A stretch of 64,000 nt of DNA, from contig NZ_WRPP01000001.1 of assembly GCF_009760405.1 (NCBI RefSeq), positions 124,001-188,000 on the forward strand, in the 5' to 3' direction. Positions 26,669 to 35,691 of the stretch are shown here, in pieces (the stretch's first letter is position 1; each line of letters opens with the position of its first letter). A program made the translations under genes and the position numbers. The notes under the pieces are model-generated. The model did no database searches and was not told the DNA's origin. It worked only from the letters and a program-made list of their open reading frames with translations. The DNA comes from Nocardia terrae (lineage in GTDB: Bacteria; Actinomycetota; Actinomycetes; Mycobacteriales; Mycobacteriaceae).

Positions 26669-27775
26669 CTACCTCTGCAGCCAGGGAATGTCCGCCGCGG
26701 CGTACCGATAGGCGCGGAAGACGGCGTTGGACACACCCGGGAAGACCTGGGCCGTATCGGAATCCGGGTATTCGGTGAAGGACGGGACCACGTACTCCCA
26801 GCAGATTCGGCTGTCCGGCGTCACCTCGAAAATGCGACCGAAGGCGGCCTCGGTGAGCAGGGTGTTGCCATTGGGCAGCCGCTGTGCGCCACCCATGTAC
26901 GGGGTGAAGAACGCCTCGCGCGGCGAGTCCTGATAGGTCCAGCCGAGTTCGCCGGTGGCCAGGTCGATTTCGATGGCGCGGGTGTAGGTGACCGATTCGC
27001 CGGTACGGAAGGTGCCGTTGTCGAACACCAGCAGCTTCCCGTCACCCAGCGGCGTGGCGTGATGCTGCTGCGCCACCGTGGCGCGGTCGACGAGAGTTCT
27101 CGCCGTCCCGGTCCGCCGGTCGATCACGATGACCGCGGAAACGCTGCGCAGACTGGCGACGACGGTGTGCTCGCCGACCGGGTGCACGCTGTTGATCAGC
27201 GGCCAGTGCTCGCGCCAATAATGCGGCTGCAGCACGAAATCGGCGGGATCGAGGTGTTCGGCGGCCTTCCACTCCCACAAGGTGGTCCCGTCGGCCGCGA
27301 CCTCGCGAATCACGTCCGCCCATACCGTGCCGTCCGCCTCGGTGCCGGGCACGCCGCCCCGAATGCGTTCGGCCTGAGCACCGGTCAGCGGTTCGACCGC
27401 GGTGTAGAGAATGCGCCCGTCGTCGTAGTGGTGAGCGTCGTGATGCTGCAACTCGTCCCGGTGCTCGGCGATCAGCGTCCCGTCCGGCGCGTACTTGCCC
27501 ATCGATCCGCCGCTGTACTTGCGCCACATGGGAAACAGCACACCCGCCGCCAGCGTCACGCCGTTGTAGGCGAGCGTCCCGTCCGCCAGCAGCCGCCCGT
27601 GCCGCCCCGGCCGGTACGGCAACTGCCACTGATGCACCAGCTCACCGCGCAGGCCGACCAGGTCCACCCGGCCGTCGCCCGCCAGCGGTGCGTACAACGT
27701 GTACCCCGGGAAGGCGAGCTCCGGATCGACATCGATCAGTCCGACACCCCGCCGCTCGAGCGTGTTCTGCTCCAC
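26669..27775 (-). CDS. arylsulfotransferase-like (ASST-type) beta-propeller protein
   Basis: A 368-residue protein resembling the arylsulfotransferase/arylsulfate sulfotransferase beta-propeller family: GYTLYAPLAGDGRVDLVGLRGELVHQWQLPY at the start, repeated blades such as DGTLIAEHRDELQHHDAHHYDDGRILYTAVEP, and SVHPVGEHTVVASLRSVSAVIVIDRRTG. The cluster of His residues (QHHDAHH, AQQHHA) matches the active site region, where one His accepts sulfate. There is no signal peptide, unlike the periplasmic AssT enzymes. GTG start with GGAGG four bases before. Probably last gene of a GntR-MFS-ASST run. Confidence 0.75.
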   Translation of the reverse strand: MEQNTLERRGVGLIDVDPELAFPGYTLYAPLAGDGRVDLVGLRGELVHQWQLPYRPGRHGRLLADGTLAYNGVTLAAGVLFPMWRKYSGGSMGKYAPDGTLIAEHRDELQHHDAHHYDDGRILYTAVEPLTGAQAERIRGGVPGTEADGTVWADVIREVAADGTTLWEWKAAEHLDPADFVLQPHYWREHWPLINSVHPVGEHTVVASLRSVSAVIVIDRRTGTARTLVDRATVAQQHHATPLGDGKLLVFDNGTFRTGESVTYTRAIEIDLATGELGWTYQDSPREAFFTPYMGGAQRLPNGNTLLTEAAFGRIFEVTPDSRICWEYVVPSFTEYPDSDTAQVFPGVSNAVFRAYRYAAADIPWLQR

Positions 27776-27785
27776 GAAACCTCCA

Positions 27786-27811
27786 AATATTCAGCCCGTC
27801 GAATATTCAGC
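27786..27811. repeat. AATATTCAGC direct repeat upstream of the arylsulfotransferase-like gene
   Basis: AATATTCAGC at 27786-27795 and 27802-27811, start to start 16 bases, in the 88-base gap before the gene's ribosome site. AATATT is itself a palindrome. A regulator site or promoter element is possible. Confidence 0.4.
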
Positions 27812-27863
27812 AGTCCGGAGCCGAGATGAAGGTTTCCGATCTGCCTGAGGCGAACTCGCGTCC

Positions 27864-29093
27864 TCAGGCCTTCCGGGCGCGGGTGACGACGGCCAGGCAG
27901 AGGGCGCAGGCGGCGGCGAGGACGGCGAACATGGCCGGGTAGCCGACGCCGGTGGTGTCGTGGCAGATGGCCATGACGGCGGGGACGCCGAAGCCGAGGT
28001 AGCTGACCGCGTAGAAGACGGCGGTCAGGCCGGCCAGGTCGTCGGGGCGGGCCATGCGCTCGATTTCGAGCAGGCCCGCGACCAGGCCGCTGCCGAAGCC
28101 CATGCCCAAGGTGATGGCGGTGAGGATGGTCAGCCACATGGTGAGGGTGGCGGAAGCGGCTGCGGCGAGGGCCATTCCGGTGACGACCAGGGTCAAGGCC
28201 AGGACGGGCAGGCGCAGGGAGCCGGGGCGGTCGATGCGGCGCGCGACGGACTGGATGCCGAAGCCGCAGCCCAGGGTGATGACCGTGACGAGGGTCGAGA
28301 ACGCGATGGGGGCGTTGTGGACCTTGGGCATCATGAGGGTCGGCATGACCGCGTAGGCCGCGGCCGAGCAGGCGAACAACCACAGCGACAGCGGCAGCGC
28401 CACGGTGCGGAAGCGGTGGTGCGCGGCCGCCGGAACCTTCAGGTCGTCCCACAGCCGTCCCGGAAGCCCCTGCGGGGCAGCGGTTTCCGGCGAACGCACC
28501 AGCACCGCCGCCGCCACCAGGCACAGCAGCACATTGATCAGGTAGGCGAGGGTGTCCGGCCACGGGGCCCACTGCGCCAGCACTCCGGCCACGCCCGCGC
28601 CCACGCCGAAGCCGCCGGTCAGGCTCATGGCCGAGCGGCGAGCGCCGGTGCCGGACAAGGTTTCTCCGGTGTAGGGCGCCTGGGAGAGTTCCTTGAGCCA
28701 ACTGCTGCCGACGGCCATGGCCAGCCCCAGCGCGATGCCGCACAGCACGCGCCCGGCGGAAAGCATGGGGACCGAGTCGGATCCGAAGGCCAGCAGCGTC
28801 GAGCCGACGGCGGCGACGAGCGGCGCGGGCCGCATCATCGGGCGGCGGCCGTAGCGGTCGGAGAGCGGGCCGCCGATGAGCAGCGCCGGGATGATGCCGA
28901 GCACGTAGTAGAACAGCAGCAGGTCCACGGTGGCGACCGACAGGCCGTCGCGCTTGTACATGACCAGCAGCGGGGTGAATTCGTTTCCGCCCCAGGCGAT
29001 CGCGAAGATCGCCGTGGCCACGCCCAGCCACGCCTTGGGGTGGGTGCCGAGGCCGGTTTCCCGGGTGCCGACGGATGTCAGCGTCGCCATCAC
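27864..29093 (-). CDS. MFS transporter
   Basis: A 409-residue major facilitator protein with 12 predicted helices. The loop 2-3 signature is GGPLSDRYGRRPMM, and a duplicate-like basic loop (ARRIDRPGSLRL) follows helix 8. It resembles sugar/metabolite MFS carriers of actinomycetes more than drug exporters, but the substrate is unknown. The ATG at 29093 overlaps the stop of the GntR gene by 4 bases (ATGA), so it is co-translated with and probably controlled by that regulator. Confidence 0.87.
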   Translation of the reverse strand: MMATLTSVGTRETGLGTHPKAWLGVATAIFAIAWGGNEFTPLLVMYKRDGLSVATVDLLLFYYVLGIIPALLIGGPLSDRYGRRPMMRPAPLVAAVGSTLLAFGSDSVPMLSAGRVLCGIALGLAMAVGSSWLKELSQAPYTGETLSGTGARRSAMSLTGGFGVGAGVAGVLAQWAPWPDTLAYLINVLLCLVAAAVLVRSPETAAPQGLPGRLWDDLKVPAAAHHRFRTVALPLSLWLFACSAAAYAVMPTLMMPKVHNAPIAFSTLVTVITLGCGFGIQSVARRIDRPGSLRLPVLALTLVVTGMALAAAASATLTMWLTILTAITLGMGFGSGLVAGLLEIERMARPDDLAGLTAVFYAVSYLGFGVPAVMAICHDTTGVGYPAMFAVLAAACALCLAVVTRARKA

Positions 29094-29740
29094 AGTCCTC
29101 TCAGGGTGACGCCGTGCACGTGGGTCAGATGCTCGGCGAGTGCTTCGGCGAAACCGGCGGCGTCGGCGGCTTCGATCAGGTCGGTGATCACCGTGTGCTG
29201 CTCGATGATTCGATCGGTATTGGTCTCGCCGCGGTGCAGCGCGACGCTGTTCATGCGGCGCTGGCGTTCGCGCAGTGAGTCGTAGAAGCCGGTGAGCAGC
29301 GGGTTGTCGGCGGCGACCACGTATTCGCGGTGGAAATCGGCGTCCACGATGGCGAATTCGTCCAGGTCGCCGGCCTCGGCGAGTTCGCGCTGGCGGTCGA
29401 GGGACTCGCGCAGCCGGGGGATCAGGCCCGCGCGCGCGATCCGGGTGAGCGCGTCGACCGCGCCGGTCTCGACCACGTAGCGGGCGTGGATGACGTGCTC
29501 GGCCTCGTGCGAGGGCACCGGCACCACGAGCGCGCCGCGCTTGGGGTAGAGCCGCATCCAGCCCTCGGTCTCGAGTCGCAGGAAGGCTTCGCGGACCGGG
29601 GTGCGGGAGGTGCCGAGTTCCCCGGCCATCTCGTTCTCGCTGACCAGTTCCCCGCCCGGCAGATCGCCCGTGAGGATGCGTTCCTTGATCTCGCGATAGG
29701 CCCGTTCGGCAGCGGAGAAGGTCTTGGACACGACTTGCAT
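29090..29740 (-). CDS. GntR-family regulator, FCD (FadR) subfamily
   Basis: A 216-residue regulator. The winged helix is at residues 8-75 (AYREIKERILTGDLPGGELVSENEMAGELGTSRTPVREAFLRLETEGWMRLYPKRGALV) and the all-helical FCD domain has the metal-type ligands DADFHREYV and later His residues. ATG at 29740 is chosen; 28 further upstream codons look non-coding. It leads the MFS gene with a 4-base overlap. FCD regulators usually sense organic acids or sugar acids. Confidence 0.88.
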   Translation of the reverse strand: MQVVSKTFSAAERAYREIKERILTGDLPGGELVSENEMAGELGTSRTPVREAFLRLETEGWMRLYPKRGALVVPVPSHEAEHVIHARYVVETGAVDALTRIARAGLIPRLRESLDRQRELAEAGDLDEFAIVDADFHREYVVAADNPLLTGFYDSLRERQRRMNSVALHRGETNTDRIIEQHTVITDLIEAADAAGFAEALAEHLTHVHGVTLRGL

Positions 29741-29848
29741 ACTAGTTTCGGCATCGGGTGAATTCGCCTGGATGTGGCCGGGTTCACGCGGGAGGGTGAG
29801 GGAGTTGCGCCACAACCCTCTCACCCCGCATGATTCATGCTGTTGGCG

Positions 29849-29865
29849 CTACGTCAGTAACGTAG
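29849..29865. promoter_or_regulatory. CTACGT-N5-ACGTAG inverted repeat upstream of thioesterase gene
   Basis: Perfect 6-bp arms separated by CAGTA, 26 bases before the hotdog thioesterase ATG and within the divergent gap with the gntR gene. The 10-mer GCTACGTCAG it contains (29848-29857) recurs at 33941-33950. It looks like a TetR-type operator of the kind seen in front of actinobacterial fatty acid genes; regulator unknown. Confidence 0.5.
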
Positions 29866-29891
29866 GCCGTATCCAGGACGAGGAGGTCCGC

Positions 29892-30353
29892 ATGGCGAAC
29901 GACGCCCCGCCGCTGAACGAGGTCGTGAACGGTGGCTTGGAATTCACGATCCCGGTCGCGCACAAGATGGGTGTGCGGGCCGAGGAGGTGCGCCCCGGTT
30001 TCGCGGCCACCTCGGTGCCGATCGAGGGCAACGGCAATCACTTCGGCGTCATGTACGCCGGCGTGCTGTTCACCGTCGCCGAGGTGCTCGGCGGCGCGAT
30101 GGCCATCGCCAGCTTCGATATGAGCAAGTACTTCCCGCTGGTGAAGGACCTGCACATCTACTTCCGCAAGCCCGCCGCCACCGATGTGCGCGCCGAGGTG
30201 TCGATGTCGGCCGAGGAGATCGCCCGCGTCATCGAGGAAGCGGACGCCAAGGGCAAGGCCGACTATGTCCTGAAGGCCGTGGTGACCGACGCCAACGGTG
30301 TGGTCGTCGCCGAGACCGAGGGCCTCTACCAGCTGCGCACGCACGGCAAGTGA
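29892..30353 (+). CDS. hotdog-fold thioesterase-like protein (PaaI/DUF4442 type)
   Basis: A 153-residue hotdog protein: GVRAEEVRPGFAATSVPIEGNGNHFGVMYAGVLFTVAEVLGGAMAIAS carries the central helix, with Asn-His-Phe-Gly in place of the catalytic loop of PaaI enzymes, followed by VKDLHIYFRKPAATDVRAEV. Cytosolic, and probably acts on acyl-CoA or acyl-ACP. AGGAGGT lies five bases before the ATG. A perfect inverted repeat precedes it and a very strong terminator follows. Confidence 0.8.
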   Translation: MANDAPPLNEVVNGGLEFTIPVAHKMGVRAEEVRPGFAATSVPIEGNGNHFGVMYAGVLFTVAEVLGGAMAIASFDMSKYFPLVKDLHIYFRKPAATDVRAEVSMSAEEIARVIEEADAKGKADYVLKAVVTDANGVVVAETEGLYQLRTHGK

Positions 30354-30362
30354 GCCGCTGAC

Positions 30363-30400
30363 ACGCCTGAGCCCCGGGGACGGCCCCGGGGCTCAGGCGT
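30363..30400. terminator. 17-bp perfect-stem terminator
   Basis: Arms ACGCCTGAGCCCCGGGG and its exact complement at 30384-30400, loop ACGG, 10 bases after the thioesterase stop and 13 bases from the convergent gene's stop. No T tract. Long tail-less stems of this kind are common actinobacterial terminators; this one can serve both strands. Confidence 0.85.
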
Positions 30401-30412
30401 TGTCGGGGTCGC

Positions 30413-30796
30413 TCAGGCGACGATGATCCAGCCCTCGCAGCCGGTCCCGGCGCTGCCCGGCCACTCGGAGCCGGACACCTTGAACGGGATGGCGCCGGGC
30501 ATCGGGCTGCCCAGGTCGACCTTGGTGGTCTGCGCGCCGTAGGTGTCGGGCAGCGCCACCCGCTGGCCGTTCAGGTCGATCTTGGCGTCGTCGGTGAAAT
30601 TGTTGGAGGTGGTGATCTCCAGCGTGGTGGGCGTCATCGAATGCGCCATGAGCGTGGTCTGCGCGCACTTGCCCTTGGAGTAGTCGAGCGTGATCCGCTG
30701 CGGCGCGGCGTCGGCGGACGCGGGGGCGGCGAAGGCCCCCGAGACGGCACACGCGAGCGCGGCCAGGGCGATGCGGCGGAGGTACACGGTCTTCAC
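30413..30796 (-). CDS. small secreted protein of unknown function
   Basis: A 127-residue exported protein with a clear signal peptide (RRIALAALACAVSGAFAAPASA, cleavage near residue 29). The mature part is about 98 residues with two Cys (KCAQ and GCEGW) likely forming a disulfide, and beta-rich sequence (TTLEITTSNNFTDDAKIDLNGQRVALP). I do not recognise the family. GTG start preceded by AAGGGG. It is downstream of the P450 gene, 102 bases away on the same strand. Confidence 0.7.
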   Translation of the reverse strand: MKTVYLRRIALAALACAVSGAFAAPASADAAPQRITLDYSKGKCAQTTLMAHSMTPTTLEITTSNNFTDDAKIDLNGQRVALPDTYGAQTTKVDLGSPMPGAIPFKVSGSEWPGSAGTGCEGWIIVA

Positions 30797-30898
30797 GAAC
30801 AGAACCCCTTCCTGTGGTCACGGCTGTAGACGACCCCCCGATCGACGACGATCATGCCGTGCGCGGGTGCCGGGCACGCGGTAGACGCGCGGAAAGAA

Positions 30899-32125
30899 TC
30901 ACCGGAATGCCAGGCGCAGCGGCAAGCTGCGGTGGCGGCGCACGAAAATACTCGGAAACCACTGCGGCGGGACGTCTTCGACGAGGGTGAATCCGGTGGT
31001 GCGGTCCAGCAGCGCGGTCAGCGCCGCGGTGGCCTCCAGCCTGGCCAGCGCCGAGCCGATGCAGAAGTGGATGCCGCGGCCGAAGGCGAGATTGTTCGCG
31101 CCGCTGCGGCGGTCCAGATCGATGACGTCGGGGTGCTCGAAGCGGGCCGGGTCCCGATTGGCCGCGCCCCACGACAGCAGCACGTGACTGCCCGCGGGAA
31201 TCTCGATGCCGCCCAGCGCGGTATCGGCGGGCACGTGCCGATGATGGCCGCGGAAGGGCGATTCCAGGCGCAGCGCCTCGTCGAGGAAGGCGGGCAGCAG
31301 CGCGGGTTCGCGGCGCAGCTCGTCCTGGAGGTCCGGGCGGGTGGCGAGCAGCCGTGCGGCATTGGCGATCAGGCCCGCGGTGGATTCGCCGCCCGCGCCC
31401 ACGAGTTGGACGAGGATGAGCACCGCCACCGCGTCGGTGATCTCCCCGGCGGCGTGGGCGCGGGCCAGCGCGCCGAGCAGATCGTCACCCGGATCCTGCT
31501 GGGCGGCATGGAATTCGGTGTAGAGGTAGGCGGTCAGGTCGGTGGCGGCGGCCGCCAGTAGGGCGAACCGGTCCGCGTCCACCACGCCGCCGAGCATTTC
31601 GGTGCTGTCGTAGGCCCAGGTGAGCAGTTGTGGCACAGCGGCATCCGGCAGGCCGATGATGTCGGCGACCAGTGACAGCGGGAGCCGGTCGGCCATGCCC
31701 GCGGCCCACTCGATGCGATCACCGTGCAGCTCCTCGGACCAGAGCCGGTTCACGAGTTCGGTGACGGTCGGAGCGAGACCGCGAATCCGCTTGGCCAGCA
31801 GGGGTTGTACGAGTTTGCGCTGGGCCTGGTGGCTCGGCTCGTCCGCGGTGGCCAGCACGTGGACGGCCCGCCCGCTGCCGTCCATGTCGAAGGTGGATGG
31901 CGGCAGTCCCGGCTGTCGTAGCAGCGCGCCGGTCAGGTGCGAGGAGAAGTCGTCGGTTCGATTCACCGCCTCGGTCACCAGATCCCACGATGTCACCAGG
32001 TAGAAGTCGGTGCCCGGGATGCGGTGGACCGGTGACTCCGCGCGCAGGCGGCGGTACAGCGGGTACGGGTCGTCGAGGTGGGCGGGGTCGAAGAGGTCGA
32101 GGGCATCGGGTGAGAGCAGGGTCAT
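30899..32125 (-). CDS. cytochrome P450
   Basis: A 408-residue bacterial class I P450. Heme-binding loop FGRGIHFCIG with Cys355; I-helix oxygen motif VGAGGEST (about 242-249) where Thr249 is kept; K-helix ExxR at 283-286. It needs ferredoxin and reductase partners, which are not in this neighbourhood. ATG at 32125 fits the family length; a GTG 12 codons earlier is possible. Divergent from a secreted carboxylesterase, with GTCTC/GAGAC inverted repeats between them. Substrate unknown. Confidence 0.93.
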   Translation of the reverse strand: MTLLSPDALDLFDPAHLDDPYPLYRRLRAESPVHRIPGTDFYLVTSWDLVTEAVNRTDDFSSHLTGALLRQPGLPPSTFDMDGSGRAVHVLATADEPSHQAQRKLVQPLLAKRIRGLAPTVTELVNRLWSEELHGDRIEWAAGMADRLPLSLVADIIGLPDAAVPQLLTWAYDSTEMLGGVVDADRFALLAAAATDLTAYLYTEFHAAQQDPGDDLLGALARAHAAGEITDAVAVLILVQLVGAGGESTAGLIANAARLLATRPDLQDELRREPALLPAFLDEALRLESPFRGHHRHVPADTALGGIEIPAGSHVLLSWGAANRDPARFEHPDVIDLDRRSGANNLAFGRGIHFCIGSALARLEATAALTALLDRTTGFTLVEDVPPQWFPSIFVRRHRSLPLRLAFR

Positions 32126-32192
32126 CGCGGTCCCAACTGTGGAAGGTCTCGTGTGCCCCACGGTTTCCCGGCCTGGAATCGGGTGTCAACGA

Positions 32193-32263
32193 CCGTCTCG
32201 CCGTGAGACGGCACGGCCCCGGCGGCTCACCCGCACGCTGGGCTTTCCCGCCCGTCTCGAGAC
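32193..32263. promoter_or_regulatory. two GTCTC/GAGAC inverted repeats between P450 and esterase genes
   Basis: CCGTCTC-GCCGT-GAGACGG (32193-32211, 7-bp arms) and the perfect palindrome GTCTCGAGAC (32254-32263) share the GTCTC/GAGAC half-sites in the 211-base divergent gap 32126-32336. Possibly two sites for one regulator with different spacing. No regulator gene is adjacent. Confidence 0.4.
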
Positions 32264-32336
32264 TCCGGACCCCCGTCCGGGACGGCCGACTAGTATCGAA
32301 TGCCTACGCGAAACGCTGCTGGCCCAGGAGGCTCGG

Positions 32337-33926
32337 GTGATCGTGCGCAAACGGATGTGGGCGGGACGAGGAGCCGGAGCGGTGGTCGCGGTGGCCGCCC
32401 TGCTCGCGCCGGTCTTCGCGGTGAACGGGCCGGTGGCGCGGGCGACGGCACCCGATGTGGTCACCATCGACAGCGGCGGCCTGCACGGTGTCGTGGCGCC
32501 GGACTATCGGCTGTTCAATGGAATCCCTTATGCCGCACCGCCGGTCGGCGCGCTCCGCTGGCGGCCGCCGCAGGCCGTGGCACCCTGGCCGGGCATCCGC
32601 GAGGCGCGCGACGCGGGTCCCAAATGCGCCCAGGCCACCGGGCTGGGCGGGCCGCGCTCCACCGACGAGGATTGCCTGTACCTGAATGTGTGGACCCCGC
32701 CCACCCTGCCCGCCGACGGCCGCGGCCTGCCGGTGATGGTGTGGATCCACGGTGGCAGCCTGCAGACCGGCGCCGGAAACATCTACGGCGCAGCGCCTCT
32801 GGTTTCGCAACCCGACGGCGACAGCATCGTGGTCACCATCAACTACCGGCTCGGAATCCTCGGTTTTCTGGCCGCCTCCGCCCTCGACGACGGGACGGGC
32901 GCGGGGGATTACGGCCTGATGGATCAGCAGGCGGCACTGCGCTGGGTGCAGCGCAATATCGCGGCCTTCGGCGGCGACCCGAATCGGGTCACGGTGGATG
33001 GTGAATCGGCGGGCGGGATTTCGATCTGCGCCCAGATGGCCGCCCCCGGCTCGGCCGGGCTGTTCCAAGCGGCGATGATGCAGAGCGGTCCGTGCTCGGG
33101 TCAATCCCTCGCGGACGCCGAGGCCGAGGGTGACGCCTGGGCCGCCGGAGTCGGTTGCGCCGGACCGGATGCCGCCGCCTGCCTGCGCGCCCTGCCACCC
33201 GACGTGCCGGTGGACCACACCCCCGAATCGACGAACGTGGTCTACGGCAACGACTTCTTGCCCCAGGATCCGGTGGCGAAGCTGAAAGCCGGTGGCATGG
33301 CGCGGATTCCGACGTTCATCGGATCCAACCACGACGAGATGGCGCTGTGGGTGTGGATGAAATACGGCATCCCCCTCGGCGCGCGACTCGACGCCACGGT
33401 CTACCCCACCGTCCTGCGGGACCAGCTGAAGCTCGACCAGGACAGCCTCGACCGCGTCATGGCGGAGTACCCGCTCTCCGCCTACGCCCAGCCCGCCCTC
33501 GCCCTGAGCCGGGTCTGGACCGACAAGGTCGTCTGCAACCTGATCGGCCAGGTCGCCGACTTCAGCCGCCAGAACCCCACCTACGTCTACCAATTCGACG
33601 ACCCGTCCCCGCTGTCCCCGCCCAGCACCTTCCCCCTGGGCGCCTACCACGCCTCGGAGCTCCCATCCCTGTTCGACCTGGTCCAGGCCGGTCCGCTCCT
33701 GCACGGCGTCATGACCCCCGACCAGCAACGACTGCAAGCCGAAATGCGCAGCTACTGGGCGCGTTTCATCACCGCCAACACCGCGGACCCGCGGGGCCTC
33801 CCCGCCATCCCGCGATACTCGGCCACGGCCCCGGCCTACCTCTCGTTCCGCCCCACCGGCAGTCGGCCGTCCGATGCCTTCGCCGCGGATCATCGCTGTG
33901 AGTTCTGGAGCGATCTGGCGCGATAA
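32337..33926 (+). CDS. secreted type B carboxylesterase
   Basis: A 529-residue exported carboxylesterase. Signal peptide to about residue 37 (GPVARATA). Family marks are EDCLYLNVWTP, the oxyanion loop WIHGGS, and the nucleophile elbow GESAGG (Ser224); a His near the C-terminus (GAYHASELPSLF) completes the site. The GTG at 32337 has AGGAGG six bases before it, whereas the open frame extends far upstream without similarity. Paralogous in family to the lipoprotein esterase at 10982-12538 but without a lipobox. Divergent from the P450 gene. Confidence 0.88.
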   Translation: MIVRKRMWAGRGAGAVVAVAALLAPVFAVNGPVARATAPDVVTIDSGGLHGVVAPDYRLFNGIPYAAPPVGALRWRPPQAVAPWPGIREARDAGPKCAQATGLGGPRSTDEDCLYLNVWTPPTLPADGRGLPVMVWIHGGSLQTGAGNIYGAAPLVSQPDGDSIVVTINYRLGILGFLAASALDDGTGAGDYGLMDQQAALRWVQRNIAAFGGDPNRVTVDGESAGGISICAQMAAPGSAGLFQAAMMQSGPCSGQSLADAEAEGDAWAAGVGCAGPDAAACLRALPPDVPVDHTPESTNVVYGNDFLPQDPVAKLKAGGMARIPTFIGSNHDEMALWVWMKYGIPLGARLDATVYPTVLRDQLKLDQDSLDRVMAEYPLSAYAQPALALSRVWTDKVVCNLIGQVADFSRQNPTYVYQFDDPSPLSPPSTFPLGAYHASELPSLFDLVQAGPLLHGVMTPDQQRLQAEMRSYWARFITANTADPRGLPAIPRYSATAPAYLSFRPTGSRPSDAFAADHRCEFWSDLAR

Positions 33927-33936
33927 GGGTTGACCT

Positions 33937-33949
33937 TGACGCTACGTCA
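33937..33949. promoter_or_regulatory. TGACG-CTA-CGTCA inverted repeat upstream of alpha/beta hydrolase
   Basis: Perfect 5-bp arms, 18 bases before the hydrolase ATG. The embedded 10-mer GCTACGTCAG is the same as at 29848-29857 upstream of the thioesterase gene. Candidate TetR-type operator. Confidence 0.45.
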
Positions 33950-33967
33950 GGGTTGGAGGCTGGTCGC

Positions 33968-34855
33968 ATGACGAACGACAGCATTGCTTCGGACCGGCTC
34001 GCCCCGCCGGTCGGTGGATTCCAGGAGATCGAGGGGCGACGGATTTTCGTGCACACGGCGGGCAGCGGGGGACCGGCGGTGGTGTTCCTGCCGGGCGCGA
34101 GCGCGGTAGGTTTGGACTATTACGGTGTGCAACAGGGGGTTTCGCAGTTCACCACGGCCGTGGTGTACGACCGCGGCGGCTCGGGCTACAGCGATCCGCT
34201 GCCGTTGCCCCGGACCGCCGCCGCGGTCGCCACCGAACTGCGCGAGCTCCTGCGGGCCCGGAACATCCCCGCGCCTTACGTTCTCGCGGCTCATTCCCTC
34301 GGCGGCTTCTACGCCTACCGCTTCGCCCAGTTGTTCCCGGCGGAGGTCGCGGGCCTCGTCTGGCTCGACGGGCTGCACCGCGACTGGGACGACTTCGTGC
34401 CCGCCGCGTCGAGCCTGGCCGCCACCGAGCGAATGGCGGGGGACCCGGAACAGATCGAGCAGATGCGGCCCGCGGTGTGTGCGATGACCGCGGACCTGCT
34501 CGCGAACTATCCCGCGCGCCTGCGGGATGCGCTGATCGAGGCCAAGACCAGCGACGAATGGCTGCGCGCGGGGGTGGCCGAACGGAGCACGCTGATCGCG
34601 CCCGCCGCCGAACTGCGTACGGGGCCGGGCCTTCCGGATGTCCCGGTAATCGCGCTGACGGTGGTGGGTAACGACCCGTTCTATCGGGAGTTGCACGATG
34701 CCAAGACGAAAATGGATGCGGCCCTGGTGAATTCGGTCTCGTGCGGGGAACAGCGGATCCTCTCCGACACCCTCCACCACCGGCTCTGCTTCGACCGCCC
34801 CGACGCCGTGGTCCAGGCGATCCGCGACGTCGTCGACCGCCTGCCGCGGACCTAG
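33968..34855 (+). CDS. alpha/beta hydrolase
   Basis: A 295-residue cytosolic alpha/beta hydrolase. FLPGASAVGLDYY is the oxyanion region, VVYDRGGSGYSD follows, and the nucleophile elbow is AAHSLGG (Ser110). A cap region at about 130-200 is helical. The C-terminal His is probably in DTLHHRL. The ATG at 33968 is preceded by GTTGGAGG. It is 10 bases from the downstream merR gene, so the two are likely an operon and the MerR protein may control it. Confidence 0.85.
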   Translation: MTNDSIASDRLAPPVGGFQEIEGRRIFVHTAGSGGPAVVFLPGASAVGLDYYGVQQGVSQFTTAVVYDRGGSGYSDPLPLPRTAAAVATELRELLRARNIPAPYVLAAHSLGGFYAYRFAQLFPAEVAGLVWLDGLHRDWDDFVPAASSLAATERMAGDPEQIEQMRPAVCAMTADLLANYPARLRDALIEAKTSDEWLRAGVAERSTLIAPAAELRTGPGLPDVPVIALTVVGNDPFYRELHDAKTKMDAALVNSVSCGEQRILSDTLHHRLCFDRPDAVVQAIRDVVDRLPRT

Positions 34856-34865
34856 ACTCGGCGCG

Positions 34866-35588
34866 GTGCTCACCATCGGTCAACTCGCGGCCACCGCCGG
34901 TGTGACGGTGCGAACCGTCCGCCACTACCACCACGTCGGCCTGCTCTCCGAGCCCGACCGCGACGCCTCCGGCTACCGCCGCTACGGGGCGCAGGCCGCC
35001 GTGGACCTGATTCGAATCCGGACGCTGGCCGACGCGGGCGTCCCGCTGTCGCGCATCGACGCCCTGCTGCACGCCCAACCGGCCGAATTCGCCGCGGCCA
35101 TCACCGATATCGACGCCGATCTACAACGCAGGATCGACCAGCTCACCGAGTATCGCGCCCGCATCGCCGAACTGGCCGGCGGCGAGCGTCTGGTCCTCCC
35201 GCCCGACGTGGTCGCCCTCCTCGACCGCATGCGTGCCCTGGGCATCGGTGACCTGCGCATCCGCCTCGAGCGGGATGCCTGGATCTTGATGCGGGCGTTG
35301 ACCCCGCAGGCCGTTCCGCAGCGCGTCCGCGAGAAGCATGCCGCCCTGGACGATTCCGAAACGGTCCGCCTGATCCTGGCCTGCGATGAGTCGGTCGACT
35401 GGGACCCGCACGACCCCCGGTTGGATCGGCTCATCGATGACCTCGACGCCCTCGCGATCGAGAACGAGCGCATCGGGGCCCAGCCGTCCGCCCTGCCGCT
35501 GGTCTCCTCGCACATCGCCGACACCTCCCCGGCCTGGCAGCGCGTCCTCGGTGCGCTGTCGCACCGAGCCGCCCGCCGAGCCACGTGA
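34866..35588 (+). CDS. MerR-family transcriptional regulator
   Basis: A 240-residue MerR protein. The N-terminal HTH (LTIGQLAATAGVTVRTVRHYHHVGLLSEPDRDASGYRRYG) and the coiled helix (IDALLHAQPAEFAAAITDIDADLQRRIDQLTEYRARIAEL) are standard. The C-terminal 130 residues form a helical domain without the Cys cluster of metal sensors, so an organic ligand is more likely. GTG start, close behind the alpha/beta hydrolase gene. Confidence 0.9.
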   Translation: MLTIGQLAATAGVTVRTVRHYHHVGLLSEPDRDASGYRRYGAQAAVDLIRIRTLADAGVPLSRIDALLHAQPAEFAAAITDIDADLQRRIDQLTEYRARIAELAGGERLVLPPDVVALLDRMRALGIGDLRIRLERDAWILMRALTPQAVPQRVREKHAALDDSETVRLILACDESVDWDPHDPRLDRLIDDLDALAIENERIGAQPSALPLVSSHIADTSPAWQRVLGALSHRAARRAT

Positions 35589-35691
35589 GCGGTACTCAAT
35601 TTTTTGACTACTCAGACTCTGGACATTCGGGTCGACCGGAGGATACCGTCGAGAGGCATAAGCAATGAGTTGAATAGGGAAGTGAGGCGTC

